This document shows positions 36,301 to 47,300 of a stretch of DNA of 64,000 nt, one piece after another. Each line of letters starts with the position of its first letter. The stretch's first letter is position 1. Position numbers and translations under genes: made by a program. The notes beneath the pieces are model-generated. The model did not search any database, was not told the origin of the DNA, and saw only the letters and a list, made by a program, of their open reading frames with translations. This DNA is from Schistocephalus solidus (Eukaryota > Platyhelminthes > Cestoda > Diphyllobothriidea > Diphyllobothriidae), in assembly GCA_017591395.1 (NCBI GenBank), contig WEDG01000357.1:1-64000 (forward strand). Reading direction: 5' to 3'.

Positions 36301-39300
36301 CAGAACAAACTGCACATGACCTTGCCGGAATACGTACACAAATAGTACGCCTAAGATTGCATCTGCGAATTCTATTTTAACAGGATAGACCCCGACCAGT
36401 CTTTGAACCACAACCCCACTGAAGGTTTATTCATCTGACTTCTAAATAAACAAAATCAAGCGAGATTTTTCAAACATTACTAAAAAGAACGCATAGGGAT
36501 TTCTCCTAAATTTTACCACGCCTGATTGAAACTTGCGCATTTTGTTGTGCTAGACTTCATATACGACTTCTACTGGATAATTTTTAAATTACGGTATATG
36601 TTAAAACGGATGTTTAACTTTTTCTCTTCATCCCATTTTAGTACGTCAGATGGTGTCATGGAAACAATATTATCAAATACATTAACATGTGTCTTCTCCT
36701 GTGATGTGCAGTTTCGATTTTTTTCAAAACAAATAAGCAATTAACAAATTTTTTGCGTTTTCATTCAACCAGAGGTTGTTCGTTAGCACTTTGGTATTTG
36801 GTAAGTGCATGTAGACGGATTTCAATTGTGTTGATGACCTTTTGTCACTCTAGGCATATTAAATGTGTCAGGTCATATACTGCAAAATATGAAGCCTCTT
36901 TTGCAAGCAGTTAATCGAGAGCATTATGGTCTTTAATATTAATTACTGGCATGTCTGGGACACTGAAAATAAACGGGCTTATGAAATATTCTACAGCTAT
37001 GGATGATTCATCGGGCATTCTGTTGCGTTAGTGGCAAAATGTGAAAAGGATCACTTTCAGATTAAAGAACTAATGCACGGTCAATTTTACCAATTTTTCG
37101 ATCTACATACGTTCGGTTCATCAAGTGTTTCTATTCAATATCTCTTGTTTCGACGTGGGAAGTCAGTCGAATTTCAGTATTTTCAAAATGACTGTAACTA
37201 TTATGTACCTTCAAATTCTTGCGTTTCTATTGCAAATAAAAAATGAGCTGTCCTATGTCATCAGTAATGCTTTCCTCGTGTGTTCCATGCGAGCATAGCG
37301 TAATAAATTAAGCTTTGACAGACAATGTGCCCGAAACTTACAGCAGATTAGATCTTGCACGTCACAGATAAAATATTGAATTCTCCGCTGTTCAATCCAC
37401 AATTTTAAATACTATTTATCAACTTTACACCTAAACGGCTTTCAGTGCGCTGTCTAGTGAACGTTTTTATAGCATATAACACATTTTGTGCATGCGAAGC
37501 GTGAAGTTAGAGACGGACAATAACCATATTACTTGCTTTTGTACTTTATGTTATTGCTCAAATGTGATTGGAGACGACCATTTCGGTTTCCTTTGTGGTT
37601 TCCTCACTAAAGATTTGCCTTACAATAAGCATATAACATAGGCAAATTTATTAGTCATTTTAACGGAGGCATTCTATATTAAGTAATGCCTTTTAATATT
37701 CTCAGAATTTAAACGCTATTTGGAGTAAATCAGTCAATTGCTAGGTTTGCAGACTTAGACTGAAAGTTGATATGAATATTTAAGTCAACGCTAAAGCTGG
37801 ATAACCATGTAAATTTCATTAAACTTCTCACATTCAGCCAGCGTATATAGATGCAACAGGTCATACCATGGATCAGAATGGACTTTTTATGTGTTATTAT
37901 CATTTTTATGATCAATTTGCCGCACACATATGTTAAGAAAACTTTTCTTTGAAGTTAACCTTTTTAACAAGGTTCCATTTTGTCTTTTTCCTAGGGCCTT
38001 ACAGGAAAAATGCGCGCGATGGTTCACCTAATATTTTAACGGCTTGTCTGAACACTCCAAGATTATTTGCAACATTCAAGACTAAAAGTAGTGTGCAGCG
38101 GTTGGCAGTTATTTAAATAAAAGATTAAGGGAATATAAACAGTTATGCCATTCCTGGATCTACAATTATCTTATGAGGTGTCATATTCCTACGTAGCTCT
38201 TTAGGACGTCGCACAAAATATTAAATGGTTAAAAAGTTGAAAGTTAAGATGTTGACTTAATAAGCAGGGGATAACCTAGCTCAGTCAACGTCAGGATTGA
38301 AATTAAAGTGAGTAGTTTAACGTAAATGTGGTTTTGCTTTTTGGATTTTTTGAGTGAACTTGAGACACGAAAAGCCTTTTGCTAAGTCATAAAACATTGT
38401 CAGTCGTATTAATTGAAGGAGAAAGGGCAGAATTTTGACGAAATTAAACGTTTCAGGATATCCAAGAAAATGCATATAGACTTTGATATTGCCGAAACAA
38501 AACTATTGCTTTTCTGCATTGTTCTATAAGGGATTAATAATATAAACAAAGAAGATTCGAATACAACCCTTATGGATCTGGAACATTTAATTTAAGTTCT
38601 ATTTAATCAGAAGGCGGCAGGTGTAAAGGGTCACATTGTTTTCCGGAAACAACGAACAAATACGGTTATGAAAATTAATTGTAAAATATTTCTGGCATTT
38701 TACGCTCGAAGGCAGTAACAAGAAATTTGCATGTAGTTTCTTTTACCATGCAGAGAAGGAGAACATTAAATGAACAAACTTTTAGTTTCCTGTAGATGTA
38801 TCACTGAACATATGCTATGCAATGACCTGTCACATTAAGAAACTCCACCGACAGAAAATTAACTGTTTCGCACAAACATAGAACATTTTCGGCCACTTTG
38901 TTCTGCCTTCGCTATCTTTGAAGGGGCCCAAAAGTGAACTTTTATAATGCAGAAATTTAAACTATAAACAGAAGTGTGTTTTATTTAATTTTGTAGCCCA
39001 CGATTTATCTCTTCTTTGCAGGGACATCAAGGCACCAGTCAAACCACATCATTGTATCTTAACTTATGCTTAAAATCTATAAATTAAGCAGACAAACATT
39101 AGCAAACTATCAAATTAAAACGCTTTTTAAAGTTTATAAATTGACCTAAGGCATATAAATTGTCAACCTTTGTTTTGAACTTTCATTTTCCTCGGCCAGG
39201 AGTTTTCCATTGTGGATTGGTCAACAAATATAACACAAATGGCCATCTGCTTTAGTTAAAAATATTAAATCTCACAAAATTGGTCAACATTGATAATCAA

Positions 39301-40564
39301 ATATTATTATGAATGTATTGATCAACATACAGAACACAATATACCTTTATTGGCAATTATTAATATTGAAACCTTTGAACTATTCACTGATCTTTCAAGA
39401 AAGACCTGAAAATAAATATAATCCCGTAACATAAATACATAAAAAAGCAATTCGACGAAAGAAAATTTTCATACTATACACATAAATGTAATTTTTCAAT
39501 TTCACCTGCCAATTATTTTTATACTTACATGTCTTTATTACATCGCTTTTTTATTTTTTAGGAATTTGCACTTTTTCTAAAAAAAGTTGCCATTTCTCAA
39601 TAGGTTAATATTAATTTGTATTTTTCCCTTATTTTTTAAACTGGCATTAGTTTTTTCGTTTTTATTTCAAAATTTTATATGTATAGTGCCACCGTTTGTT
39701 TGAAGCATTTGCAATCTTTCGAAAGTGCCGGCCCCTTGCTTAGGATAGGTCATCACGTTCCGTCGACTGAAGCAGTGGCCTACAATTTCATTTTCCAATA
39801 AAGAATAAGGAGACATTTTAGATTTTGTAATTTCAGGCTCCACCGAAGCTGTGTTAAAAACGTTTAAATGACTCGGCACTCGGATCAGTCGAGGTCCGAT
39901 TGGATGGCATAATTATGATGTTTTTTGCAACGTTTTCTGACAAAGAAAAGCAATAGAGCAGTACTAATGAATGGATTCGATTAAGTATTATTTCTTTTCT
40001 GATGAAATTTAAACATAATACGCAAAATATTTTCTGGAGTCTGTTAGAATTTTAACCATGTGTAGGTTTCAATGGGTTTGTTTTAAATTCTGAGTCAAAT
40101 GTCCTGGTCAAAGCTGGTGGTGATCAATGCTGATAAATTTAGAGTTCACGACTTCGTTACAGTGCTTTCATACGATCTTAACTGAAGCAATGTTGTTATA
40201 CAGGAAGACAGTAATATCAAGATATATGGCCTCCATTAGGCTGCCTCGCAAATTTACTGGTTAGAGATAAAAATGGTCGGGCAAATGCTTTAGAGCAGCA
40301 CAAATTAATGTTGCGATTGAGAAGTATGGGGACAAATTTGCTGCAATAGCAATTATATTTGCTCATCAATTTCAGTTTCTGCTGATAGCTGCCTATTTAC
40401 CTTTTCATAAAATTGTTCACGAAAATTGGATCAAAGATTCACCGAACTTAAATTGTACTTACTTTGGGCAATCGCATTTCACGTCTTGGGTTTTGTGTGT
40501 TACTGACCTTCTTTTTTACCATTTAATTTGAATAAAAAGGCTTTACCTTGAGCAAAATTATATA
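33366..40564. other. Long non-coding stretch downstream of the RGS gene
   Basis: About 7 kb of AT-rich DNA with no recognised gene. The 152-codon plus frame at 35254-35712 and an 87-codon frame at 34465 are Phe/Ile/Lys-rich, without motifs or flanking splice signals I would trust. This is most likely intergenic. Confidence 0.55.
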
Positions 40565-40570
40565 TTTATT
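40565..40570 (-). promoter_or_regulatory. AATAAA, possible polyadenylation signal of the RGS gene
   Basis: A canonical hexamer on the minus strand, 224 bases beyond the stop of the extension frame at 40794. The region is AT-rich, so a chance match is possible. Confidence 0.35.
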
Positions 40571-40793
40571 GTTGCTGCATCCTCTGCTTGTCAATAAAGG
40601 AAAATATTGCACATCAAAGCTTTACGAGGTACAAACAGGTTCACTTTTAATCAAAAATGTAAATACAGACGTTTAAGTAATGTAAGTAATCCGTTTGATG
40701 TTCATGTTTTGAGCGTTGAGCTATGAACGATTGAATCCATAAAATGCACCTTCTTGCCAATTGGTGGTGTAGAATATAAAAACCAGCTTCAGA

Positions 40794-41098
40794 CTACTGA
40801 ATAGCCATGTGACTTAGGTCAATAGAATGCCGAGCTTGCTCATGATTCCCTCTTGTTTTGCGTCTCAGGGAAATCACGGATGGGGAGCAAGAGGAGGAAT
40901 GAACAATTATGGCATCAAGAAATGGGCTGTAAGGGGCACCGAAGGCAGTTTCGTTGGCGTCTTTTGCCAGTCCCTTGTTCGAAACGTCCTCTTTGACTCT
41001 GTAAGCTGGACTTCTCGATGCAACCGGCTTAGCGGGGATGGAGATTTGGGGAAGGCATAGGACCAACGGAGTGTCATGGTGAAGTGGTGAGCTAGTGA
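40794..41098 (-). CDS. Candidate C-terminal extension exon of the RGS gene
   Basis: Just past the RGS stop, a different minus-strand frame stays open for about 100 codons to a stop at 40794. GC content here is much higher than in the flanks and similar to the RGS exon itself. A 70-base intron (donor G|GTACAG at 41168, acceptor ACTAG ending at 41099) would join residue VTGVS of the RGS exon to VTSSPLHHDTPL in frame, replacing the last 20 or so residues. The peptide is Ser/Pro/Arg-rich and looks disordered (PQISIPAKPVASRSPAYRVK, later SLRRKTRGNHEQ), as tails of RGS proteins often are. Donor and acceptor are both imperfect. Alternatively this is 3' UTR. Confidence 0.45.
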
Positions 41099-41103
41099 CT
41101 AGT

Positions 41104-41343
41104 TTATTTAGGGTGACCGTAATCAAGGACAGTGGTGGAAATAGAGTTTTGATGAGCGGAGGCTGTACCCGAGACGCCAGTTACCTCCTTCAACTTGTAG
41201 TACAGAGTTGAGCGAAGAAAACGTATGTAGGGGTCTTTCTCCATCAGGGCCTCAATTCTCCTCTGGCAGGTATCAAATAGATCAGGCCCTGCCTCTGAAA
41301 GACGCGATTCGGTTTGAAGTCGTGTCTCGCAGTCCAGATTCAC
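41104..41343 (-). CDS. RGS-domain protein, exon with second half of the domain
   Basis: The minus-strand reading begins VNLDCETR immediately after an AG acceptor (CATCTTAAAAG) in phase 0, continuing exactly from the exon at 44224-44390. It carries the second half of the RGS fold: NLD, a helix ending LFDTCQRRIEALMEKD, and PYIRFLRSTLYYKL. The Asn of NLD is at the Galpha-contacting position of RGS4-type domains. RGS proteins bind active Galpha and speed GTP hydrolysis at the plasma membrane. The frame ends with TAA at 41104, 27 residues after YYKLKE. An alternative donor (GGAG|GTAACT near 41184, or G|GTACAG at 41168) could instead splice to a downstream exon. Confidence 0.9.
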   Translation of the reverse strand: MNLDCETRLQTESRLSEAGPDLFDTCQRRIEALMEKDPYIRFLRSTLYYKLKEVTGVSGTASAHQNSISTTVLDYGHPK

Positions 41344-44223
41344 CTTTTAAGATGTACGGACGAAAGCTCCTATTTAGTTTGCCATATATGTTTATTTCAA
41401 AAATACGAAAATGAAGGACGTTAGCCTTTTAAAAAATGGTTTGTCTGTCAGAGGAATATTTGGTTAATTGATATTTGAGAACTTACATCATTATGCAATT
41501 CATTTCTAAGACGATTATTAAATTCTGGAATAGTAAATAACAACCAAATCAAAAATCGTATTAAAACTGAAGTCTTCCTCTTGATGGACATAGAATGTGT
41601 GAAAAATGTCCACGGCCAGAATTGTATCAAAATATTAGTATTTTGAGACGGGATTAGTAAGTCCAATTAATTGTGCCCTAGAGCGTAATCGGCCAAGTCC
41701 CTGTGTCAAATTATTATTATTATTATTATCATTATTATTATAAAAACAGCCTTTTTAAATCCCAACAACGGAATGTGGTATATGCAAAAGCATTCATTTG
41801 ATGGACCTGGAAATCGTAATCTCCGACGGTCAAGCTGTCATATTCTATGCGAACCAATCTAACAAAAATAATTTTTCCCAAGTGTTTCAAATGCGAGCCA
41901 AATCGAACTGCACTTCATATCTCTTACTAGCACTGCAAGTATAAAAGCACGACGCATTCGAAGCACAGTTAGTCCTTTAACTAACAAAATATTAATACAG
42001 CCCAAAATGTCAACATTGTAATAGGCACAAGTAGTATTATAAACCAGTGCACCATTATGGAAGATACGTTTTTATTGCAGTAAAGCAAGCATGCTAAACG
42101 AGTAAGGTTCATGCTTTTTATATGCATAAAAACATCAAGTGTGACTTTATAAAAAAGCCCACATTATCAAAATTTCCGAATTAAATGTTGTCTTACACCA
42201 CTGCTCTTGAATTGTACACTTATCCGTATCCAAGTAGAATGACATTTTGACAAATCTTAATTTATCATACCTTTTCAAAGGGCGCATTTCTCTATTAAAG
42301 TCTAAGGTTATCGCATTATTCTACTCTGGTTATAGAAACTATCATGTACGCTGTCCACGCAAAAAAATGTTAAACGAAATACTTTCAATATTTTTAAGCA
42401 CCTCCGAGCGCAATTTCTATGTGTGAATTAAACAACGTTCACGCAGAAGCTTACCCAGGTAGGAGCAGTACTAAGCAAATAGACTTGAGAAATTTATTTC
42501 AGTCTTTTGAAGCAAGTCATTTAAGTTTTCAACAGTTTCGGGCTCGACTGTAACTGGTGGATGCAAGTAAAAGCGGCTAATCGAGTGAGGACTCCCGCAT
42601 GTGTTATATACCTAACGTTTGTCAACGTTGTCAAGGTGAAAAATACCTTCACACTTTGCATTTAAAGCTGGTAAGTGCTGACAATTTGTACTCTTCAAAA
42701 TGACAGCTTCCTTTTATCCATTGCAAGTTAAGCTAGAGTACACCCACTGAAATCGTTGGCAGAATAATTATAAGAAACATTCTCCATCAGAAAAATGAAC
42801 ACTTAATTTCTCTTCATCATGCTGCAATAACTTATTCAATTTTTAAGATAAATATTTAATCTTTGGCGCTGAAAACGAACGTTTACGCACGTCAATCCAG
42901 AAGATCGCCAACGCGTTTTTTAGAGTTCCCGAATTAATGAGATGCTTGAAAAAAAGGGGCGTGTTCCTGCATCTCTGCGGCATTCCATAAGTAAAAGTCA
43001 CTATTTTATTCTTTACTGGTTACACATAAGAATTTTTCGGCAAACCTAATTTTATTGAGACCTTTTTATGACAGAAGATGGAGTACCTAGCGAGCAATAA
43101 AATCGATTGCTACAAAAACGATGCAAGGAGTCAGGCTTCAGGGTAACTAAATACGGTAGATTTTCGTTGGGTTCCAAAGCTGCATAAATTGCCTGTATAA
43201 AAAAATATATAATCCTGGATTTTCTCGAGCAGTGTGCCTGCTGGCAGCCAAGAATCAAAGATGTAAACTGGCATTATAATCAGAATTATTCTGTCAAGCG
43301 AAAGTTAAGATTACTCTGAAAATCAGTGTAACCCATTTATGGGAGGGAAATATCGTTTACCTGTGAAGCGGTTTGCGCTTGACCTTAAAAGTATTTTTCA
43401 GTAATCAAGTGGATCTATCAACCCCTTCAAAGAACCTATTCTTCACCGACTGTCATTGAAGCAGCATGCGGAATTATTTTTATACTTCTCACTTATATGA
43501 AATAGCAGAACGTAGCAAAAATGTCTTAATTTGCGACATTTTATGGAGTACTTTAGCTATGCATTTTGAGATAAACGTCTTTAACCGATGAACTCATATA
43601 AAAATGATAAAATTAAGATTTAATGTAAAACTAACAGCAGATTGATTTTGAAGTTTAGATAAACTACCACATTGGGTGAATAAGCACCAGCCATAATCCA
43701 TTACTTAAACCTTTTCTGAAAAAACCTGGTTTAAGCCAACAAGCAAGCAGAGATCTGATTAGGAGACACTGGTAACGGAGTAAAGGGTTAAAAATCAGAT
43801 CGCAATTGTTAACATTTGAAGAAGCACATTCAAATAATGCACGATTGAGTGAACATTTAAACAACCTTTTCCCTGGGATCCACTGTGGCAGTTATTTCTG
43901 GTTCCTACCTGGGTTAACATTTATCTTTGGAGAATGTCTGGTTGAATTTGCTGCTTTAGCTTGTTTCAGCCCACAGCGAAAAACGTTTGGCAAGAGAAAT
44001 ACAATCTCTTAAAAAAAACCATTATTAAAGTGTTCTTTTCTATAGTTCTCATTGCACAGTCACGTTTTAAGTAGCTCACGATATAAAGCCGAGCCAAATC
44101 TCTCATACGTTAAATATTAGATTTAAAAAAATAATTTTTAAGTCAAATCACTCAAAGTTATAGGCTTAAGGGTGGAATTTAAATTAATTCAAATAATTCA
44201 AAATCATATAAAAATCGGCGTAC
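41344..44223 (-). other. Intron of the RGS gene
   Basis: 2,880 bases between donor GAG|GTACGC and acceptor TTAAAAG|GTG, both GT-AG and both at phase 0. It contains a (TTA)n tract near 41710-41741 and no other recognisable feature. Confidence 0.85.
41710..41741 (+). repeat. (TTA)n microsatellite
   Basis: About ten ATT/TTA triplets with one C interruption, inside the RGS intron. Confidence 0.9.
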
Positions 44224-44390
44224 CTCACGCTGTGATTGAAAGGCAATAAATTGATCGTATATTCTTTGTGCTTGAACTCTTGATTTAGTTCCAACCTCTA
44301 GAGACTTGTACTGTTGACAAGCAATCCAGAATTCGATATTTTCATCGCTGAATTCACCACGCAGAAACTCCCGGAAAACTCGTAGACCAT
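44224..44390 (-). CDS. RGS-domain protein, exon with first half of the domain
   Basis: The minus-strand exon starts after the acceptor CCCTTTGCTTACAG and reads (D)GLRVFREFLRGEFSDENIEF, then WIACQQYK and RIYDQFIAFQSQRE, ending at donor GAG|GTACGC. DGLRVFREFL, the EN of SDENIEFW and the following helices are the hallmarks of helices 3-5 of an RGS domain, closest in pattern to the small R4-type proteins. The exon is 167 bases, phase 1 at its start and 0 at its end. As I recall, this is the length and phase of the equivalent exon in vertebrate R4 RGS genes. The exon before it (the W..SF..LL helix, ending in phase 1 with a G) was not found upstream, so the gene is incomplete here and the N-terminal architecture is unknown. 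Confidence 0.93.
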
Positions 44391-47300
44391 CTGTAAGCAA
44401 AGGGCAAATGAATTCTGCGATTTTATCCTGCATTATCTTTTACGCTCACTCCTCCTCATTATTCATGATTTTACCGAAATTTATTAATAAGACTTTTTGG
44501 TCGAACAATCTGACAGGGCTATGGTTAAGTTGCACGGTGATGGGCAATGATGCCTTATTCACAGAACAGCTAATCACGTTGACTACGTCTCCGATGCATT
44601 ATTAGTTATACTCATAAAAACATGCATGCTAGAACGGCTGAAATTGTGTATTTGCGAGGAAGAGCATATGTTAAAATCAATTGATATAAGTAAGTCGATG
44701 CTTCAATCTATTAGCTCTCACTTTTTCTTTCGCATGTAACCGTATCAAGCATACTGACTAAAGTTCATATTGGTTTGGTCCTGGAAAATGACAGGCCAAA
44801 AGCTCATATCCAACATAGGTGCTTGAAAGCACCAACTTAAATTCCCTGATTCCACCGCTGATAGGGTTAATAACCGAGAGCATTCTGCTATATCCAAGTC
44901 TTACAATTAACAGGGACAAGAATAACGCAAATCTCCTGTTTCTAAGACGCTTATTAGTTGATCGGTTAAAAAAACACATCTGGCCTATGGTAGTGCGAAA
45001 GAGCACAGCCTTCGAGAAAAATCACTTGTATATAAAAGCTTCACTTTGTTTTAAGTTCAGGTGGTAGCAATTTACAATTCCTGCATTGCCCCGTGCTGAG
45101 GCCTTATGAATTCCATGTTTTCTTCACTAAAAAATAGATCAGCATGATTTTTCCATGAACTTCATGCAAATTTGTGAATTGCATAAATGAGATAGAATAA
45201 AAAGGACAATGCCATGCATCACAGTGGCAGAGAATGAGAAGTGCCATTCACAGATAAACTGTGGTTCAATGTGCTATATTCACCGTATGGACAATATGCA
45301 CCCCACCGGAGCGCCAAATTCGGTTCCAGTGAGGGTTTCAATTGATCTAATGAAGGCTGAATAAGCCTGAAACCGGCGGTTTAAAGCTAACGCATTCTGC
45401 TTCATACCCTATTCTCTGCAACATGTAGGATGCTACTTATATAGTGGCTAGGTCACTTAATGGATATCTCGGGTAATTATCGATGCTAGATCGAATCGAA
45501 ATCATGATTTTGAGATAGTTGATAACTTTTATATTTTTCAATATAGTACGTGTTTAAGTGTTGTAATAAAACACAATTTAAGATCTAACAGCATGTGAGT
45601 AGTTAAATAAAATGGATTTAAATCACTCTGAAAGAAGTGACAGAAAAGGTAATTGCGATATTCAGAAGTCATATTGAAAAATCTACGTGGAAGTATATAC
45701 ATAGTGTCTAGCTTATTTTCAGAACTGTAAAAATATTATCCATAGGAATTAGTGTATCCAGAACTGTCTCCCCTACCTTACTTTCATCAACTGGGCTGAT
45801 TTATGGCCGAAACTGGACAACAACCATGTATGCTAAACTGCGCCTTCGAAATGAATTTGTTATAAATGTACAACATAAACCAACTTAACACCTATAACAC
45901 ATTTGTTCTTTTTTGAAACTTCAGATGAATAAAACAAGTTCCACAAACTCTAAAAAATGGACGAATGGAAAAGGATAAACGCACACGACACATCATACAT
46001 CATGACGCAGTATTCTTCGTCACTTTGAGCTTTTTCTTTGCATGGGTAAAGCAATAAAAATGCAAGGGAAAGGAAGCTAGTCAATGGATATGGTAAGATG
46101 TTTTGTATAAGAAAAGCTAATGTTGAATATAAACGTGTCTTTAGTTAAACCGCTCCGTTTGGTGTGGTTTCAGCTCTATACATGCAAGCCTAGTTTTGAA
46201 TTTGCCTTCACGAACCTTCGTCTTGGAGCAGGTTTTGAAAGGAATCCTGCCATCGTTCGACCTGATTAGCGGTGGGCCAGGACTCAGGAAAGAGTTCGTT
46301 CAGGATCGAAAGCGATGCATTGACAGGTTTGCTGTCAACAGGTGCCTGGTTTACACGCGACTGGTTCCGAAGGGCTGCTAGTGCCGCCTGACGCCAAAAA
46401 CTTGAAAGACGACCACGAACGTTGGCAGTCCTGGAAGAACAGTAAAAACAGGTTTACCAGTAGTGTTAATTTTTCTACGAATATTCAGGCACTTCACAAA
46501 CTCTGCAATAGAAGCAGATCATTACCTTCTTTATTGGCCTACCAGATTTCCTGAATCAGTGACTTTGTGAATTCTATAGATATGTTCTCAAAAGGTAGCG
46601 TCAAAATCAAAGCAAATGGCCTAATGCCGACAGAGCCGCTTTTTGGCAACGACCACATACAGCTGAATAAGCGGTCTCAAAATCTGATTGGACCATCAGC
46701 TAATGCTGAATTCATAAAGAGGACAAAATTACTGATTACCAGTGGATGGATGTCGTCATCAGCATACAATGACTTATAAAATTATCAACTTGACGCCGAT
46801 ATAAAAATGGAATTCTAAGGAAAGATGGAGCACGATTTTCTAAATTAATGGTTTGTTGTGTGCTGTGTGAAATCATTTCATCGGCCTAAGATTTAAATCA
46901 CACTGGTTGTGTCTATGACGGTTAAGGTCCGCAACCGGCCATACGTGGGTTATGGTGAGCCTCGCAAAACGCCGGAATAGCCAAAGGAGTCTGCCTTTGA
47001 CAAAATGCTTACAATGAGCTTGAATATAGATCCACAAGCTAGCAAGGAAAACTGACGGCAGCTAAAAATGAAACAATAAGAGGGAGGTTTTATGGGCTTC
47101 CTATATACCAACCCCTGGAAATGTTGACAAATATGGCTATATGTGATCTGCCTGCAGTTCATCAGCTTACTGATCGGTTTTCTTGACCTCAATGAATTTT
47201 ATGTAATGCATACTGAAATATATTCAGTAAAATAGCAATTTCAACCTTTTTATTGGAGAATTGCGTCACATTAAACGGCTTAATAAACTGAGATCTAAAG

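Noticed and set aside
46180..46790. Open frames in a GC-richer island as exons of a gene
   Set aside because: No domain recognised, frames change every 100-200 bases and no consistent splice pair links them. It may be an old retroelement but cannot be assigned.
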